The position numbers were made by a program, and so were the translations under genes. Below are positions 41,794 through 49,822 of a stretch of DNA of 63,987 nt, in pieces; the stretch's first letter is position 1; each line of letters begins with the position of its first letter. The notes beneath the pieces are model-generated. The model was not told the origin of the DNA, did no database searches, and saw nothing but the letters and a program-made list of their open reading frames with translations. The DNA is from JBBSHJ01 sp038253135 (GTDB lineage Bacteria; Actinomycetota; Actinomycetes; Mycobacteriales; QHCD01), in contig JBBSHJ010000005.1 of the NCBI GenBank assembly GCA_038253135.1, positions 1 through 63,987 on the forward strand. Reading direction: 5' to 3'.

Positions 41794-42722
41794 TGGGCAG
41801 GGACACGCCGCTCATCACAGTGCTGATGGCCACCTACAACGGAATGCCATTTCTGCCCGACCAGGTCACCTCGATCCTCGACCAGGGTGGCGTACGCGTC
41901 GAGTTGTTCGTCTCGGACGACCAGTCCGCGGACGGCACGTGGGAGTGGCTGCAGGGGAAGGCCCGAGATGACACACGCATCAGGTTGCTCCCTCGCGTGC
42001 ATTCAAGCGGGGGTTATGCCGCAAACTTCTACCGCCTTGTGCGCGACGTCGATTTCTCGCGACGTGACCTCATCGCATTCTCCGACCAGGACGACATCTG
42101 GTCATCGGGAAAGCTCGCACATCAGGCAGCGCTGATACGCACGACATCCGCGGACGGCGTGTCGTCAAATGTCACTGCGACGAGCCAGGATGGCCGGCGA
42201 TTCGTGATACGCAAGAGCTATCCCCGGCGCCGTTTCGACTACCTCTTCGAGTCGGCCGGACCGGGATCGACCTTCATATTTGCCCGTCGCGTCGCCGTCG
42301 CCGTGCAACGACTGCTGGCCGAGGCCGGCTCCGTCGCCGGTGAGGTCCAGTCACATGACTGGCTGGTCTACGCCGTCTGCCGTGCGCAGGGGTGGCGATG
42401 GCTGATCGATGAGTTCCCCTGGGTGGAATACCGGCAGCACGATTTCAACGCGCTCGGCGCCAATCATGGCATCCGTTCTGCGCTCCGCCGCCTCGACGAT
42501 GTCCGGCGCGGTTGGCACCGCGCCGAGGCGCTAAAGGTGGCGTGCGTCGCGGCCGCGGTAGCGCCACAAGCCGCCCGGGCCGACCTCGAGCGTCTCGAAG
42601 AATTGCTCGCCGACCGCCGGTTCCGATCCAGGTGGCGACTTGTCCGTCATGTCATGCAGATGCGGCGCCGCCCGCGCGACCAATGGCTGCTCGGCGGCAT
42701 GATCGCAAGTGGCCTCTGGTGA
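41793..42722 (+). CDS. GT2 family glycosyltransferase (rhamnosyltransferase-like)
   Basis: 309 residues from ATG 41793. Typical GT-A start LITVLMATYNGMPFLPDQVTSILDQ, FVSDDQSADGTWEWL and the metal-binding FSDQDDIWSSGKL. The C-terminal half (VQSHDWLVYAVCRAQGWRWLIDE, YRQHDFNALG) is like rhamnosyltransferases that build cell-surface polysaccharide. No membrane helix. GC is visibly lower at some positions than in the neighbours. The region downstream is decayed. Confidence 0.82.
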   Translation: MGRDTPLITVLMATYNGMPFLPDQVTSILDQGGVRVELFVSDDQSADGTWEWLQGKARDDTRIRLLPRVHSSGGYAANFYRLVRDVDFSRRDLIAFSDQDDIWSSGKLAHQAALIRTTSADGVSSNVTATSQDGRRFVIRKSYPRRRFDYLFESAGPGSTFIFARRVAVAVQRLLAEAGSVAGEVQSHDWLVYAVCRAQGWRWLIDEFPWVEYRQHDFNALGANHGIRSALRRLDDVRRGWHRAEALKVACVAAAVAPQAARADLERLEELLADRRFRSRWRLVRHVMQMRRRPRDQWLLGGMIASGLW

Positions 42723-42726
42723 CGCC

Positions 42727-43077
42727 CTACGGCCAATCAGTGCCGGTCCTGATGGTGCTGATTGTCTGGATATGTGCCGACGTCGCGTGTCGACGGAGCC
42801 GTCGGGGCAGTGCGTGCGGCCGGGAGCGAGTCGAGCACGCTTCCGGTCCGTGCTCATCGCGAGTCTGCGACCGGCTCCTGACGGGCACGTCGGTTGTTGC
42901 CGCCATTGGTGGGCCGGAGCGCAGTGCCAGCGAGACTACGGCGACAGTGACCAGGATCGCCGCCATGACAATGAAGGCGTTGCCATAGCTGTGCGCAAGG
43001 ACCGACATGCTGTGACCGCCGTGTCCGGTGCCCGCGATGCTCATTTTCCGGGACGACTGCGGGAATGATTCCGCCAC
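42727..43077 (-). pseudogene. Possible remnant of an MFS transporter C-terminus
   Basis: The minus strand reads GHSMSVLAHSYGNAFIVMAAILVTVAVVSLALRS, which resembles the last helix of a DHA2-type drug/H+ antiporter, with nothing of the rest of the protein upstream. The sequence after it is Arg/Ser-rich and not membrane-like. It lies in a roughly 700-nt interval (42723-43428) with no intact gene. Confidence 0.3.
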
Positions 43078-43120
43078 CTACGATCCCGACGAGAGCGCCG
43101 TTGCTTTGGCCGCGCAGCTG

Positions 43121-43349
43121 TCAACTCCTGCCGGAGCGAGCGGCCGCCGCGTCGTCCTCGGCGATCTGCGCCGTGCTCGTGCCATCACCACGGACAATGC
43201 CGAAGCGGGACGCATCGCTGGCGGATCTCGCAGGCCCGCCACTCGACGGCTTCGCGGAGCACGACAGCCATTGAGACATGGCGGCGGCGCGCTTCGGCGG
43301 CGAGCACCGCGAGGTCTTCCTCGTCGGCCGCGACCGTCGTGCGCCTAGT
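43121..43349 (-). pseudogene. Frame-broken CopG/VapB-type antitoxin
   Basis: On the minus strand TRRTTVAADEEDLAVLAAEARRR and MAVVLREAVEWRACEIRQ form a ribbon-helix-helix start in one frame (but without a start codon in that frame); the typical C-terminal SRFGIVRGDGTSTAQIAEDD follows in a second frame after a shift near CGCCAGCGATGC. No intact toxin is beside it. This is probably the leftover of a toxin-antitoxin pair. Confidence 0.45.
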
Positions 43350-43428
43350 GCCATGCGTGTGATGCTCCCATCGTCATGAGCGAGTCCCCGCAGAGGCCCT
43401 GTGTGTAATGCGCTCGGGTCGCACGGTG

Positions 43429-44037
43429 TCAGCCTCGGCGCGGGAGCCGCCCGACTATTTCGTCGATGATGGTGGGATCCGATCGCGCGCGGCGGGTCTT
43501 CGTAATCGTGCGCGGCGGCCCGTCCGGGGGAGCTCCCACATCACTGCCCGGGTCGACGGAGTCGACGGCCTGGTACCACTTCCGCAACGGCTCGCCCAGC
43601 CTGACGTGGAGATCGAATCCGCGGCGACGTCGACTCAGGTCGGACTCCCGACGTTTGCGGAGAGTGGCCGCCGACGGAATCGAGATCAGCACCAAGTCGG
43701 CCAGTCCGAGCCGCTCAGCGACGAAAGCACGCCGCGTCGCCGCCGGCTCCATCTCGAAGCGCGCGGGCGGCCGGGCGCCAATCCGGGTCAGGCACCAGCT
43801 GTAGTGCAACTTGACGGGATCGCCGTCGCAGATTGCCGATCCTGTTCGTGCCTCCGGCGTGAGGGCAGCCTTCCGCCGGGCGGCATTGGCGTCGACCCAG
43901 AGGGCCGCCCGAGCGGCCTGGTCGGACTCATCGGGCTCGGAGCCGGTCGGTGCGCATTCCTCGACGAACTCGCGGGCGTTGTGCCGCCACCAAGTCGTCT
44001 TTCCGGCGGCGCTGGGGCCCTCCACGGCGGTGATCAC
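43429..44037 (-). CDS. P-loop ATP-binding protein, kinase-like
   Basis: 202 residues from GTG 44037 (MITAVEGPSAAGKTTWWR). Walker A GPSAAGKTT, then an Arg-rich lid-like region (RKRRESDLSRRRRGFDLHVRLGEPLRKWY) and a C-terminal IVGRLPRRG. This resembles nucleoside-kinase-like or zeta-toxin-like small P-loop kinases but no specific family was recognised. It stands alone: lhr starts upstream on the same strand and ends at 44065, only 27 nt away, so cotranscription with lhr is possible. Confidence 0.6.
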   Translation of the reverse strand: MITAVEGPSAAGKTTWWRHNAREFVEECAPTGSEPDESDQAARAALWVDANAARRKAALTPEARTGSAICDGDPVKLHYSWCLTRIGARPPARFEMEPAATRRAFVAERLGLADLVLISIPSAATLRKRRESDLSRRRRGFDLHVRLGEPLRKWYQAVDSVDPGSDVGAPPDGPPRTITKTRRARSDPTIIDEIVGRLPRRG

Positions 44038-44064
44038 TCCGGTGCTTCCTACCCGACGCTCGGG

Positions 44065-47000
44065 CTACCCGGAAATGCGCAGGCCGCTGGGGGTCGGGCG
44101 GAAGCCGGCGTCCTCGAGCGCGCGGGCGGCGGCGGAGTCGAGCACCCGCTCGCCGTCGACCTGCCGCACGGTGAGGCGGCGGAGCCCGCCGTACCGGACC
44201 GTGCGCGCCAGCGCGGCCGCCGCGTCCCGCAGCTCGTCCTGATCGGTGCTCCAGGACAGCAGCGAACGCCCGCCGCGCTCGACGTAGAGCGTGAGCCGGC
44301 CGTCGACGAGGACCACCAGCGCGCCCGCCTTGCGTCCTGGCCGATGTCCGGCCGAACCGGGCTCTCCGTCAGGGTCGCGTTCGGGCCAGGGAAGCGCTGC
44401 CCCGTACGGGTTTGCGGGGTCCGCGGCGGCCAGCACCACGGCACGGCGCTCCGGCGGCGCTGCGCCGGGCGTCGGCTCACCGGTGCCGTCCCCGGACGCG
44501 CCGGCGAAGGCGCGGAGCCGGTCGATCGCCCCGGCCCGGGCGAACTGGGCCGCGCCGAGCCCCGCCACGACGTAGCCGCGCCGGGCCCGACCGGTGTCCT
44601 CCAGGCCGCGCAGGACCCGGTAGGCCGCGGCGAAACCGCCCGCGACCCGCTCACCGCCGGTGACCGCGCCGCGGGTCAGCACGCCGTGCCGATCGAGCAG
44701 CGCCTCGGTCTGGGCATGCAGGCGGCGGGTCGGGTCGGGCTCGCGTGGCGGCACGGCCCACCAGCGCCCGGCGACGGTCGGTGGCCCAGACCGGCTCGGC
44801 ATGCTTGGTCGGACCGCGCCGGTGAGGGACCGGCCCGGCCGTCGGAACCGGCCCTGGCCGGGGCCGGACCGGCGATGGGCGGCCCGGCCGCCGAGCAGGG
44901 TGCGCAGCGGGGCAAGCGTGTCGTTGCTCAGCCGGCCGGCCCAGACGAGATCCCAGATCACGGTGACCAGCGCGGCGTCGTCCGGCGGGTCGCGGTCGCT
45001 GCCGGAGTGGACGCGATCGGACAGCGCCCGGAAGAAGAGCGCGCCGTCGGTGCCGAGCGCGTCGAGCGTGCAGCGGTGCAGCGGTGTCAGCTCCAGCGCC
45101 GTCTCGGGCTCGGGCAGCAGCAGCTCCGCCGCATCCGCCGGGGCGAGCGAGATCCACCCGTCGGTGCCGGGCAGGGCGCCCGCACCGGTCCACACCACGT
45201 CGCCGGCGGCGGTCAGCTCGTCCAGCATCGACGGCGTGTAGTCGCGTACCCGTGCCGGCAGCACCAGTGTCTCCAGCGCCGAGGCGGGTACGACGGCGCC
45301 GGCCAGCTGCTCGAGCGCCCGGGCCAGGGCGTCGATACCGCGGCCGGCGTAGGGCCCCGCGCCCTGCCATGCCGGCAGGAACCGGGCGAGGGTTTCGGGC
45401 GGCACCGCCTCGACCTCGCCGCGGGCGCGGGCCAGCGAGCGGTTGCGCAGCCGGCGCAGGACCTGCGCGTCGCACCACTCCGTCCCGGTGCCGCCGGGCC
45501 GGAACTCACCGCGGACGACCCGCCCGGAGGAGGCGAGGGCGCGCAGCGCGGACTCGACGACGGCCGGCCCCAGGCCGAACCGCAGCGCGACATCGGCGGT
45601 GTGCACCGGCCCGTGGGTGCGGGCATAGCGCGACACGACGTCGCCGAGCGGTTCGCGCACCGGCTCGGTGAACGGCTGGGGCACCCCGAGGGGCAGCGCC
45701 GCACCAAGCGCGTCGCGCATGCGGGCGGCATCCTCGACGGCGATCCATCGCTCGGTGCCGGCGATCCGGACCCGGATGGCCCGGCGGGCGCGCTCGAGAT
45801 CGGCGAGCCACTCCGGCTTGACGCCGCGGTCGGCGGCCTCGTCGGTGCTCAGATCGCCCACAACGCGCAGGAGGTCGGCGGCCGACTCGGTGTCGGTAAC
45901 CCGCCGATCCGGATCGAGCCATTGCAGCTGGGCCTCGATCTCGGCCAACGCCTCGGGATCGAGCAGCTCCCGCAACTCGGCCGTGCCGAGCAGCTCGGCT
46001 AGCAGCGCCGGGTCGAGCGCGAGAGCCTGCGCCCGGCGCTCGGCCAGCGGCACATCGCCCTCGTAGACGAACATCCCGAGATAACCGAAGAGCAGGGACG
46101 CGGCGAATGGCGACGGTTGCGGTGTCTCGATCTCCACGAGCCGCACCCGGCGGCCGGCGATATCGCGCATCAGCCCGATCAGCCCGGGCAGGTCGAAGAC
46201 GTCCTGCAGGCACTCGCGCATCGCCTCCAGGACGACGGGGAAGCTCGGATACTCGCGGGCGACCTGCAGCAGCTGCGCGGCACGCTGGCGCTGCTGCCAC
46301 AGAGCGGAGCGCCGCTTCGGGTCGCGTTTGGGCAGCAGCAACGATCGGGCCGCGCATTCGCGGAACCGGGCCGCGAACAACGCCGAGCCGCCGACTTCGG
46401 CGGTCACCGCCTGCGCGATCTCGTCGGCGTCGAAGACCGCGATCTCGCCGCCCGGTGGCTCGGCCGCGGTATCCGGCAGCCGCAGCACGATCCCGTCGTC
46501 CGAGGGCATCGAGGACACCTCCACGCCGTACCGCTCCCGCAGCCGCGCGGCCATCGCGAGCGACCACGGCGCGTTGACCTGCGCGCCGAAGGGGGAGTGC
46601 ACGATCAGCCGCCAGTCGCCCAGCTCGTCCCGCGAGCGCTCCACCAGCAGCGTGCGATCGTCCGGTACGTGTCCGGTCGCGGCCCGCTGCTGGGCGAGGT
46701 AGGCCGCGAGGTTGGCGGCCGCCCAGGCGTCGAGACCACCGGCGGCGAGGCGGCTCTCGGCGGCCGCCGCATCGAGCACGGACAGCTCGCGCAGGAAGGC
46801 GCCGACCGCGCGGCCCAGCTCGATCGGGCGGCCGATCGCGTCGCCCTTCCAGAACGGCATCCGCCCCGGCTGGCCCGGCGCCGGCGTGACCAGCACCCGG
46901 TCGTGCGTGATCTCCTGGATCCGCCAGGACGACGTACCGAGCAGGAAGACGTCACCGACGCGGGACTCGTAGACCATCTCCTCGTCCAGCTCGCCGACCC

Positions 47001-48663
47001 GGACCGGTGTGTCGGCGACGAGGAAGACCCCGAACAGGCCGCGGTCGGGGATCGTCCCCCCGCTGGTCACCGCGAGCCGCTGCGTGCCCGGCCGCCCGGT
47101 GATGACGCCCGTGTCGCGATTCCAGGTGATCCGCGGCCGCAGCTCGGCGAATTCGTCGGACGGGTAGCGCCCGGCCAGCATGTCGAGCACCGACTCCAAC
47201 GCGCTGGCCGGCAGGTCCGCGAACGAGGCGGTACGCCGTACCAGCCCGGTCAGCTCGTCGACGGAGGTGTCGTCCATGGCGGCGATCGCCGCGATCTGCT
47301 GAGCCAGCACGTCGAGCGGGTTGCGCGGGTAGCGGATCGACTCGATCGCACCGGCCGTCATCCGCTCGGCCACCACGGTGCAGGAGACAAGGTCGCCGCG
47401 GAACTTCGGGAAGACGACGCCCTTGCTCGGCGCGCCGACGTGGTGACCGGCCCGCCCGACCCGCTGCAGCCCGGACGCCACCGACGGCGGGGCCTCCACC
47501 TGGACGACGAGGTCGACCGCTCCCATGTCGATGCCCAGCTCGAGGCTGCTGGTGGCGACGACCGCGGGCAGCCGGCCGGACTTCAGTGCCGCCTCCACCT
47601 CGGCCCGCTGCTCCTTGGAGACCGAGCCGTGGTGGGCGCGGGCCACGAGCGGCGGTGCGCCGGCCCCCGCACCCGACTCGGCCATGATCTCCGCGGGCTG
47701 GCGCGCACCGACCGCGAGCGGGAGGGCCACGCCGGTCTGCCGCTCGTAGGCCAGCTCGTTCAGCCGCGACGTCAGCCGCTCGGCCAGCCGCCGGGAGTTG
47801 GCGAAGACGATCGTCGAGGTGTGGGTCTCGATGAGATCGAGGATCCGCTCCTCGACGGCCGGCCAGATCGAGCGTCTCGGCTCGGCTCCCGCCGCGTTGG
47901 TCGGGGGCTCGCCGGTCGGTTGACCGAGCTCGGACATGTCCTCGACCGGTACGACGACCCGCAGCTCGACCGTCTTGCTGGCCGGCGGGTCGACGATCGT
48001 GACCGGTCGATGCCCCGCGAGGAACCGGGCCACCTCGTCCTTGGGCCGGACCGTGGCGGACAGCCCGATCCGCTGCGCCGGGCGAGGCAGCAGGGCATCG
48101 AGCCGTTCCAGCGAGACGGCGAGATGGGCGCCGCGCTTGGTCGCGCAGACCGCGTGCACCTCGTCGACGATCACCGTCTCGACTCCACGCAGGGCCTCGC
48201 GGGCGGCGCTGGTCAGCAGCAGGAACAGCGACTCCGGTGTGGTGATCAGGATGTCGGCCGGATGGCGTAGGAACGCGCGCCGCTGCTCCGCCGGCGTGTC
48301 GCCCGAGCGCATGGCGACCGTGATGTCGGGCTCGGGCAGACCGAGCCGGGCGGCGGCGTGCCGGATGCCGGTCAGCGGCGAGCGCAGGTTGCGCTCGACG
48401 TCCACGGCGAGCGCCTTGAGCGGGCTGACGTAGAGGACGCGGCAGCGCTTGCTCGCGTCCGCCGGCGGGTCCTTTGTGGACAGCGTGTCGATCTCGGCCA
48501 GGAACGCGGCCAGCGTCTTGCCGGAGCCGGTCGGCGCCACGACGAGGGTGTTGTCGCCGTTGCGGATCGCCTTCCAGGCCCCGTCCTGCGCGGGCGTGGG
48601 CGCTGGGAAGCTCGCGGCGAACCAGGCCCTGGTCGCCGGCGAGAAGGCCTCGAGTGGATCCAC
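44065..48663 (-). CDS. lhr: ATP-dependent helicase Lhr
   Basis: 1,532 residues from GTG 48663 (VDPLEAFSPATRAWF). Walker A APTGSGKT at residues 43-50; DEVH at 167-170; motif III and the RecA2 domain (TIVFANSRRLAERLTSRL, QRVGRAGHHVGAPSKG); a winged helix; then the beta-barrel and the large C-terminal half characteristic of the long actinobacterial Lhr. Lhr is a 3'-5' ssDNA-dependent ATPase/helicase induced by DNA damage in mycobacteria. GTG 48678 is an alternative start. The region upstream (48664-48967) holds 75-77-bp repeats and not coding sequence. Confidence 0.92.
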   Translation of the reverse strand: MDPLEAFSPATRAWFAASFPAPTPAQDGAWKAIRNGDNTLVVAPTGSGKTLAAFLAEIDTLSTKDPPADASKRCRVLYVSPLKALAVDVERNLRSPLTGIRHAAARLGLPEPDITVAMRSGDTPAEQRRAFLRHPADILITTPESLFLLLTSAAREALRGVETVIVDEVHAVCATKRGAHLAVSLERLDALLPRPAQRIGLSATVRPKDEVARFLAGHRPVTIVDPPASKTVELRVVVPVEDMSELGQPTGEPPTNAAGAEPRRSIWPAVEERILDLIETHTSTIVFANSRRLAERLTSRLNELAYERQTGVALPLAVGARQPAEIMAESGAGAGAPPLVARAHHGSVSKEQRAEVEAALKSGRLPAVVATSSLELGIDMGAVDLVVQVEAPPSVASGLQRVGRAGHHVGAPSKGVVFPKFRGDLVSCTVVAERMTAGAIESIRYPRNPLDVLAQQIAAIAAMDDTSVDELTGLVRRTASFADLPASALESVLDMLAGRYPSDEFAELRPRITWNRDTGVITGRPGTQRLAVTSGGTIPDRGLFGVFLVADTPVRVGELDEEMVYESRVGDVFLLGTSSWRIQEITHDRVLVTPAPGQPGRMPFWKGDAIGRPIELGRAVGAFLRELSVLDAAAAESRLAAGGLDAWAAANLAAYLAQQRAATGHVPDDRTLLVERSRDELGDWRLIVHSPFGAQVNAPWSLAMAARLRERYGVEVSSMPSDDGIVLRLPDTAAEPPGGEIAVFDADEIAQAVTAEVGGSALFAARFRECAARSLLLPKRDPKRRSALWQQRQRAAQLLQVAREYPSFPVVLEAMRECLQDVFDLPGLIGLMRDIAGRRVRLVEIETPQPSPFAASLLFGYLGMFVYEGDVPLAERRAQALALDPALLAELLGTAELRELLDPEALAEIEAQLQWLDPDRRVTDTESAADLLRVVGDLSTDEAADRGVKPEWLADLERARRAIRVRIAGTERWIAVEDAARMRDALGAALPLGVPQPFTEPVREPLGDVVSRYARTHGPVHTADVALRFGLGPAVVESALRALASSGRVVRGEFRPGGTGTEWCDAQVLRRLRNRSLARARGEVEAVPPETLARFLPAWQGAGPYAGRGIDALARALEQLAGAVVPASALETLVLPARVRDYTPSMLDELTAAGDVVWTGAGALPGTDGWISLAPADAAELLLPEPETALELTPLHRCTLDALGTDGALFFRALSDRVHSGSDRDPPDDAALVTVIWDLVWAGRLSNDTLAPLRTLLGGRAAHRRSGPGQGRFRRPGRSLTGAVRPSMPSRSGPPTVAGRWWAVPPREPDPTRRLHAQTEALLDRHGVLTRGAVTGGERVAGGFAAAYRVLRGLEDTGRARRGYVVAGLGAAQFARAGAIDRLRAFAGASGDGTGEPTPGAAPPERRAVVLAAADPANPYGAALPWPERDPDGEPGSAGHRPGRKAGALVVLVDGRLTLYVERGGRSLLSWSTDQDELRDAAAALARTVRYGGLRRLTVRQVDGERVLDSAAARALEDAGFRPTPSGLRISG

Positions 48664-48765
48664 CCGTCCATCCTGCACCGCTGCCCCGACACGGACCTCC
48701 GCCTGCCTGGCCGGCGACCCTCCGGCGACCGGTGCGGCGGACGTCGGCGGAGCGTGATGGTGGGC

Positions 48766-48955
48766 GGTACCGGTACGGCGCTTGCCGCACCGGCGGTGCT
48801 GGGCGGTGAGGTGGGACTGGGGTGGGGGAGATGCTGCGCCGGTTCCGGTACGGCGCTTCCCCCACCGGCGGTGCAGGGCATGGGTGGTGGGGACTGGGGT
48901 GGGGGAGATCCTGTGCCGGTTCCGGTACGGCGCTTCCCCCGCCGGCCGCGCGAGG
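48766..48955 (+). repeat. Two and a half tandem copies of a 75-77-bp repeat upstream of lhr
   Basis: Copies begin at 48766, 48841 and 48918, each opening with ggt(a/t)ccggtacggcgctt and continuing through a caccggcggtgc segment and a gactggggtgggggagat segment. The third is truncated and merges into the VOC gene. The core ccggtacgg is partially palindromic. Nothing in it looks coding. Confidence 0.7.
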
Positions 48956-48967
48956 ATCGGGCGCATC

Positions 48968-49308
48968 GTGATCGACTGCTTCGGCCCCGCGCGCTCGCCG
49001 GCTTCTTGGTCGAGCTCCTCGACATGGATCGCCGGGAGCTGGACACGCCAGAACGAGTGGGCATCTCGCGCGAGGGCGCCGCGCTTTCGCCGCTGAACCT
49101 TTGCGCACGCTCAGTTTCCGCGCCGCGCTGGCCCGACCCGGCGTACCCGCCGCAGATCCATCTGGACCTCTACGTCGACGATGCACGGGGAGCGCAGGCG
49201 CTCGCCCTGCGGCTCGGAACGATTCGGCTGCCTGACCTGGGCGGGAGCTGCCCGGTGTACGCCGACCCGGCCGGCCACCCGCTCTGCCTGTGCTCCGAGG
49301 GGCGGTAG
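48968..49308 (+). pseudogene. VOC/glyoxalase-like protein with a one-base frame break
   Basis: GTG 48968 reads VIDCFGPAR, then continues in a second frame as LAGFLVELLDMDRRELDTPE and WPDPAYPPQIHLDLYVDDARGAQALALRLG...VYADPAGHPLCLC, the usual vicinal-oxygen-chelate domain with a glyoxalase-like fold. One base is missing near 48990-48996; restoring it makes the length (342 nt) a multiple of three. Function, if intact, is unknown. Confidence 0.6.
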
Positions 49309-49412
49309 CCGCGCTCCCGCTCCGGCGCCCGATCCGTCGCTCTCCCGCTCGGCGATCGACGCGGCTGGCAGTGACGGTGTGGCCGTGCGGACAGCTGGGC
49401 CCGTGCCCTGGA

Positions 49413-49418
49413 TAGAGT
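49413..49418 (+). promoter_or_regulatory. -10 element of a probable leaderless promoter (DUF3046 gene)
   Basis: TAGAGT, then 6 nt, then GTG 49425. Confidence 0.4.
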
Positions 49419-49424
49419 CGGTAG

Positions 49425-49619
49425 GTGCGGCTGACGGAGTTCTGGCGACTCGTGCATGAGGAGTTCGGCGAGATGCGGGGCGATTCGCTCGCCCGGGACC
49501 AGGTCTTCAGCTCGTTGCAGGGCCGATCCGCGCGCGAGGCGCTGGAGGCCGGGACGGAGCCCAAGGTGGTCTGGCTGGCGATCTGCGACGCGTACGACGT
49601 ACCGGTCAAGCGCCGCTGA
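49425..49619 (+). CDS. DUF3046 family protein
   Basis: 64 residues (RLTEFWRLVHEEFGEMRGDSLARDQVFSSLQGRSAREALEAGTEPKVVW...CDAYDVP). All of the domain is present. DUF3046 genes sit beside recA across actinobacteria; the function is not known. Starts at GTG 49425 with TAGAGT 6 nt upstream. Confidence 0.85.
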   Translation: MRLTEFWRLVHEEFGEMRGDSLARDQVFSSLQGRSAREALEAGTEPKVVWLAICDAYDVPVKRR

Positions 49620-49671
49620 CCCCCGCTCGGCTCGTCGCTCGACACGCCGTACCACGACCGAATGCCCATGG

Positions 49672-49693
49672 TCGAACACGTGTTCGTTACGGT
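49672..49693 (+). promoter_or_regulatory. LexA (SOS) box with adjacent -10, upstream of recA
   Basis: TCGAAC-acgt-GTTCGT at 49672-49687, one base off the mycobacterial palindrome TCGAAC-N4-GTTCGA. It is followed directly by TACGGT at 49688-49693. If this -10 is used, transcription starts near 49700 and the recA leader is about 120 nt. LexA binding here would block the -10. Confidence 0.75.
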
Positions 49694-49822
49694 GGACGAG
49701 TACCAGGGATATCCACAGCTTCGGCGCGCTGTGCCGGCGATGTCGGTGCCCCGGTTTACGTTCTTCCCAAGACCGAGAGCCATCCGCAGCCGGTTACTCC
49801 GGAGCGACGAGAGGTGATACCG

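Noticed and set aside
43408..46002. 864-aa plus-strand ORF opposite lhr (also long ORFs at 15645-17816, 46117-48270, 25040-27340)
   Set aside because: Arg/Ala/Gly-rich shadows of real genes on the other strand, common at this GC content.
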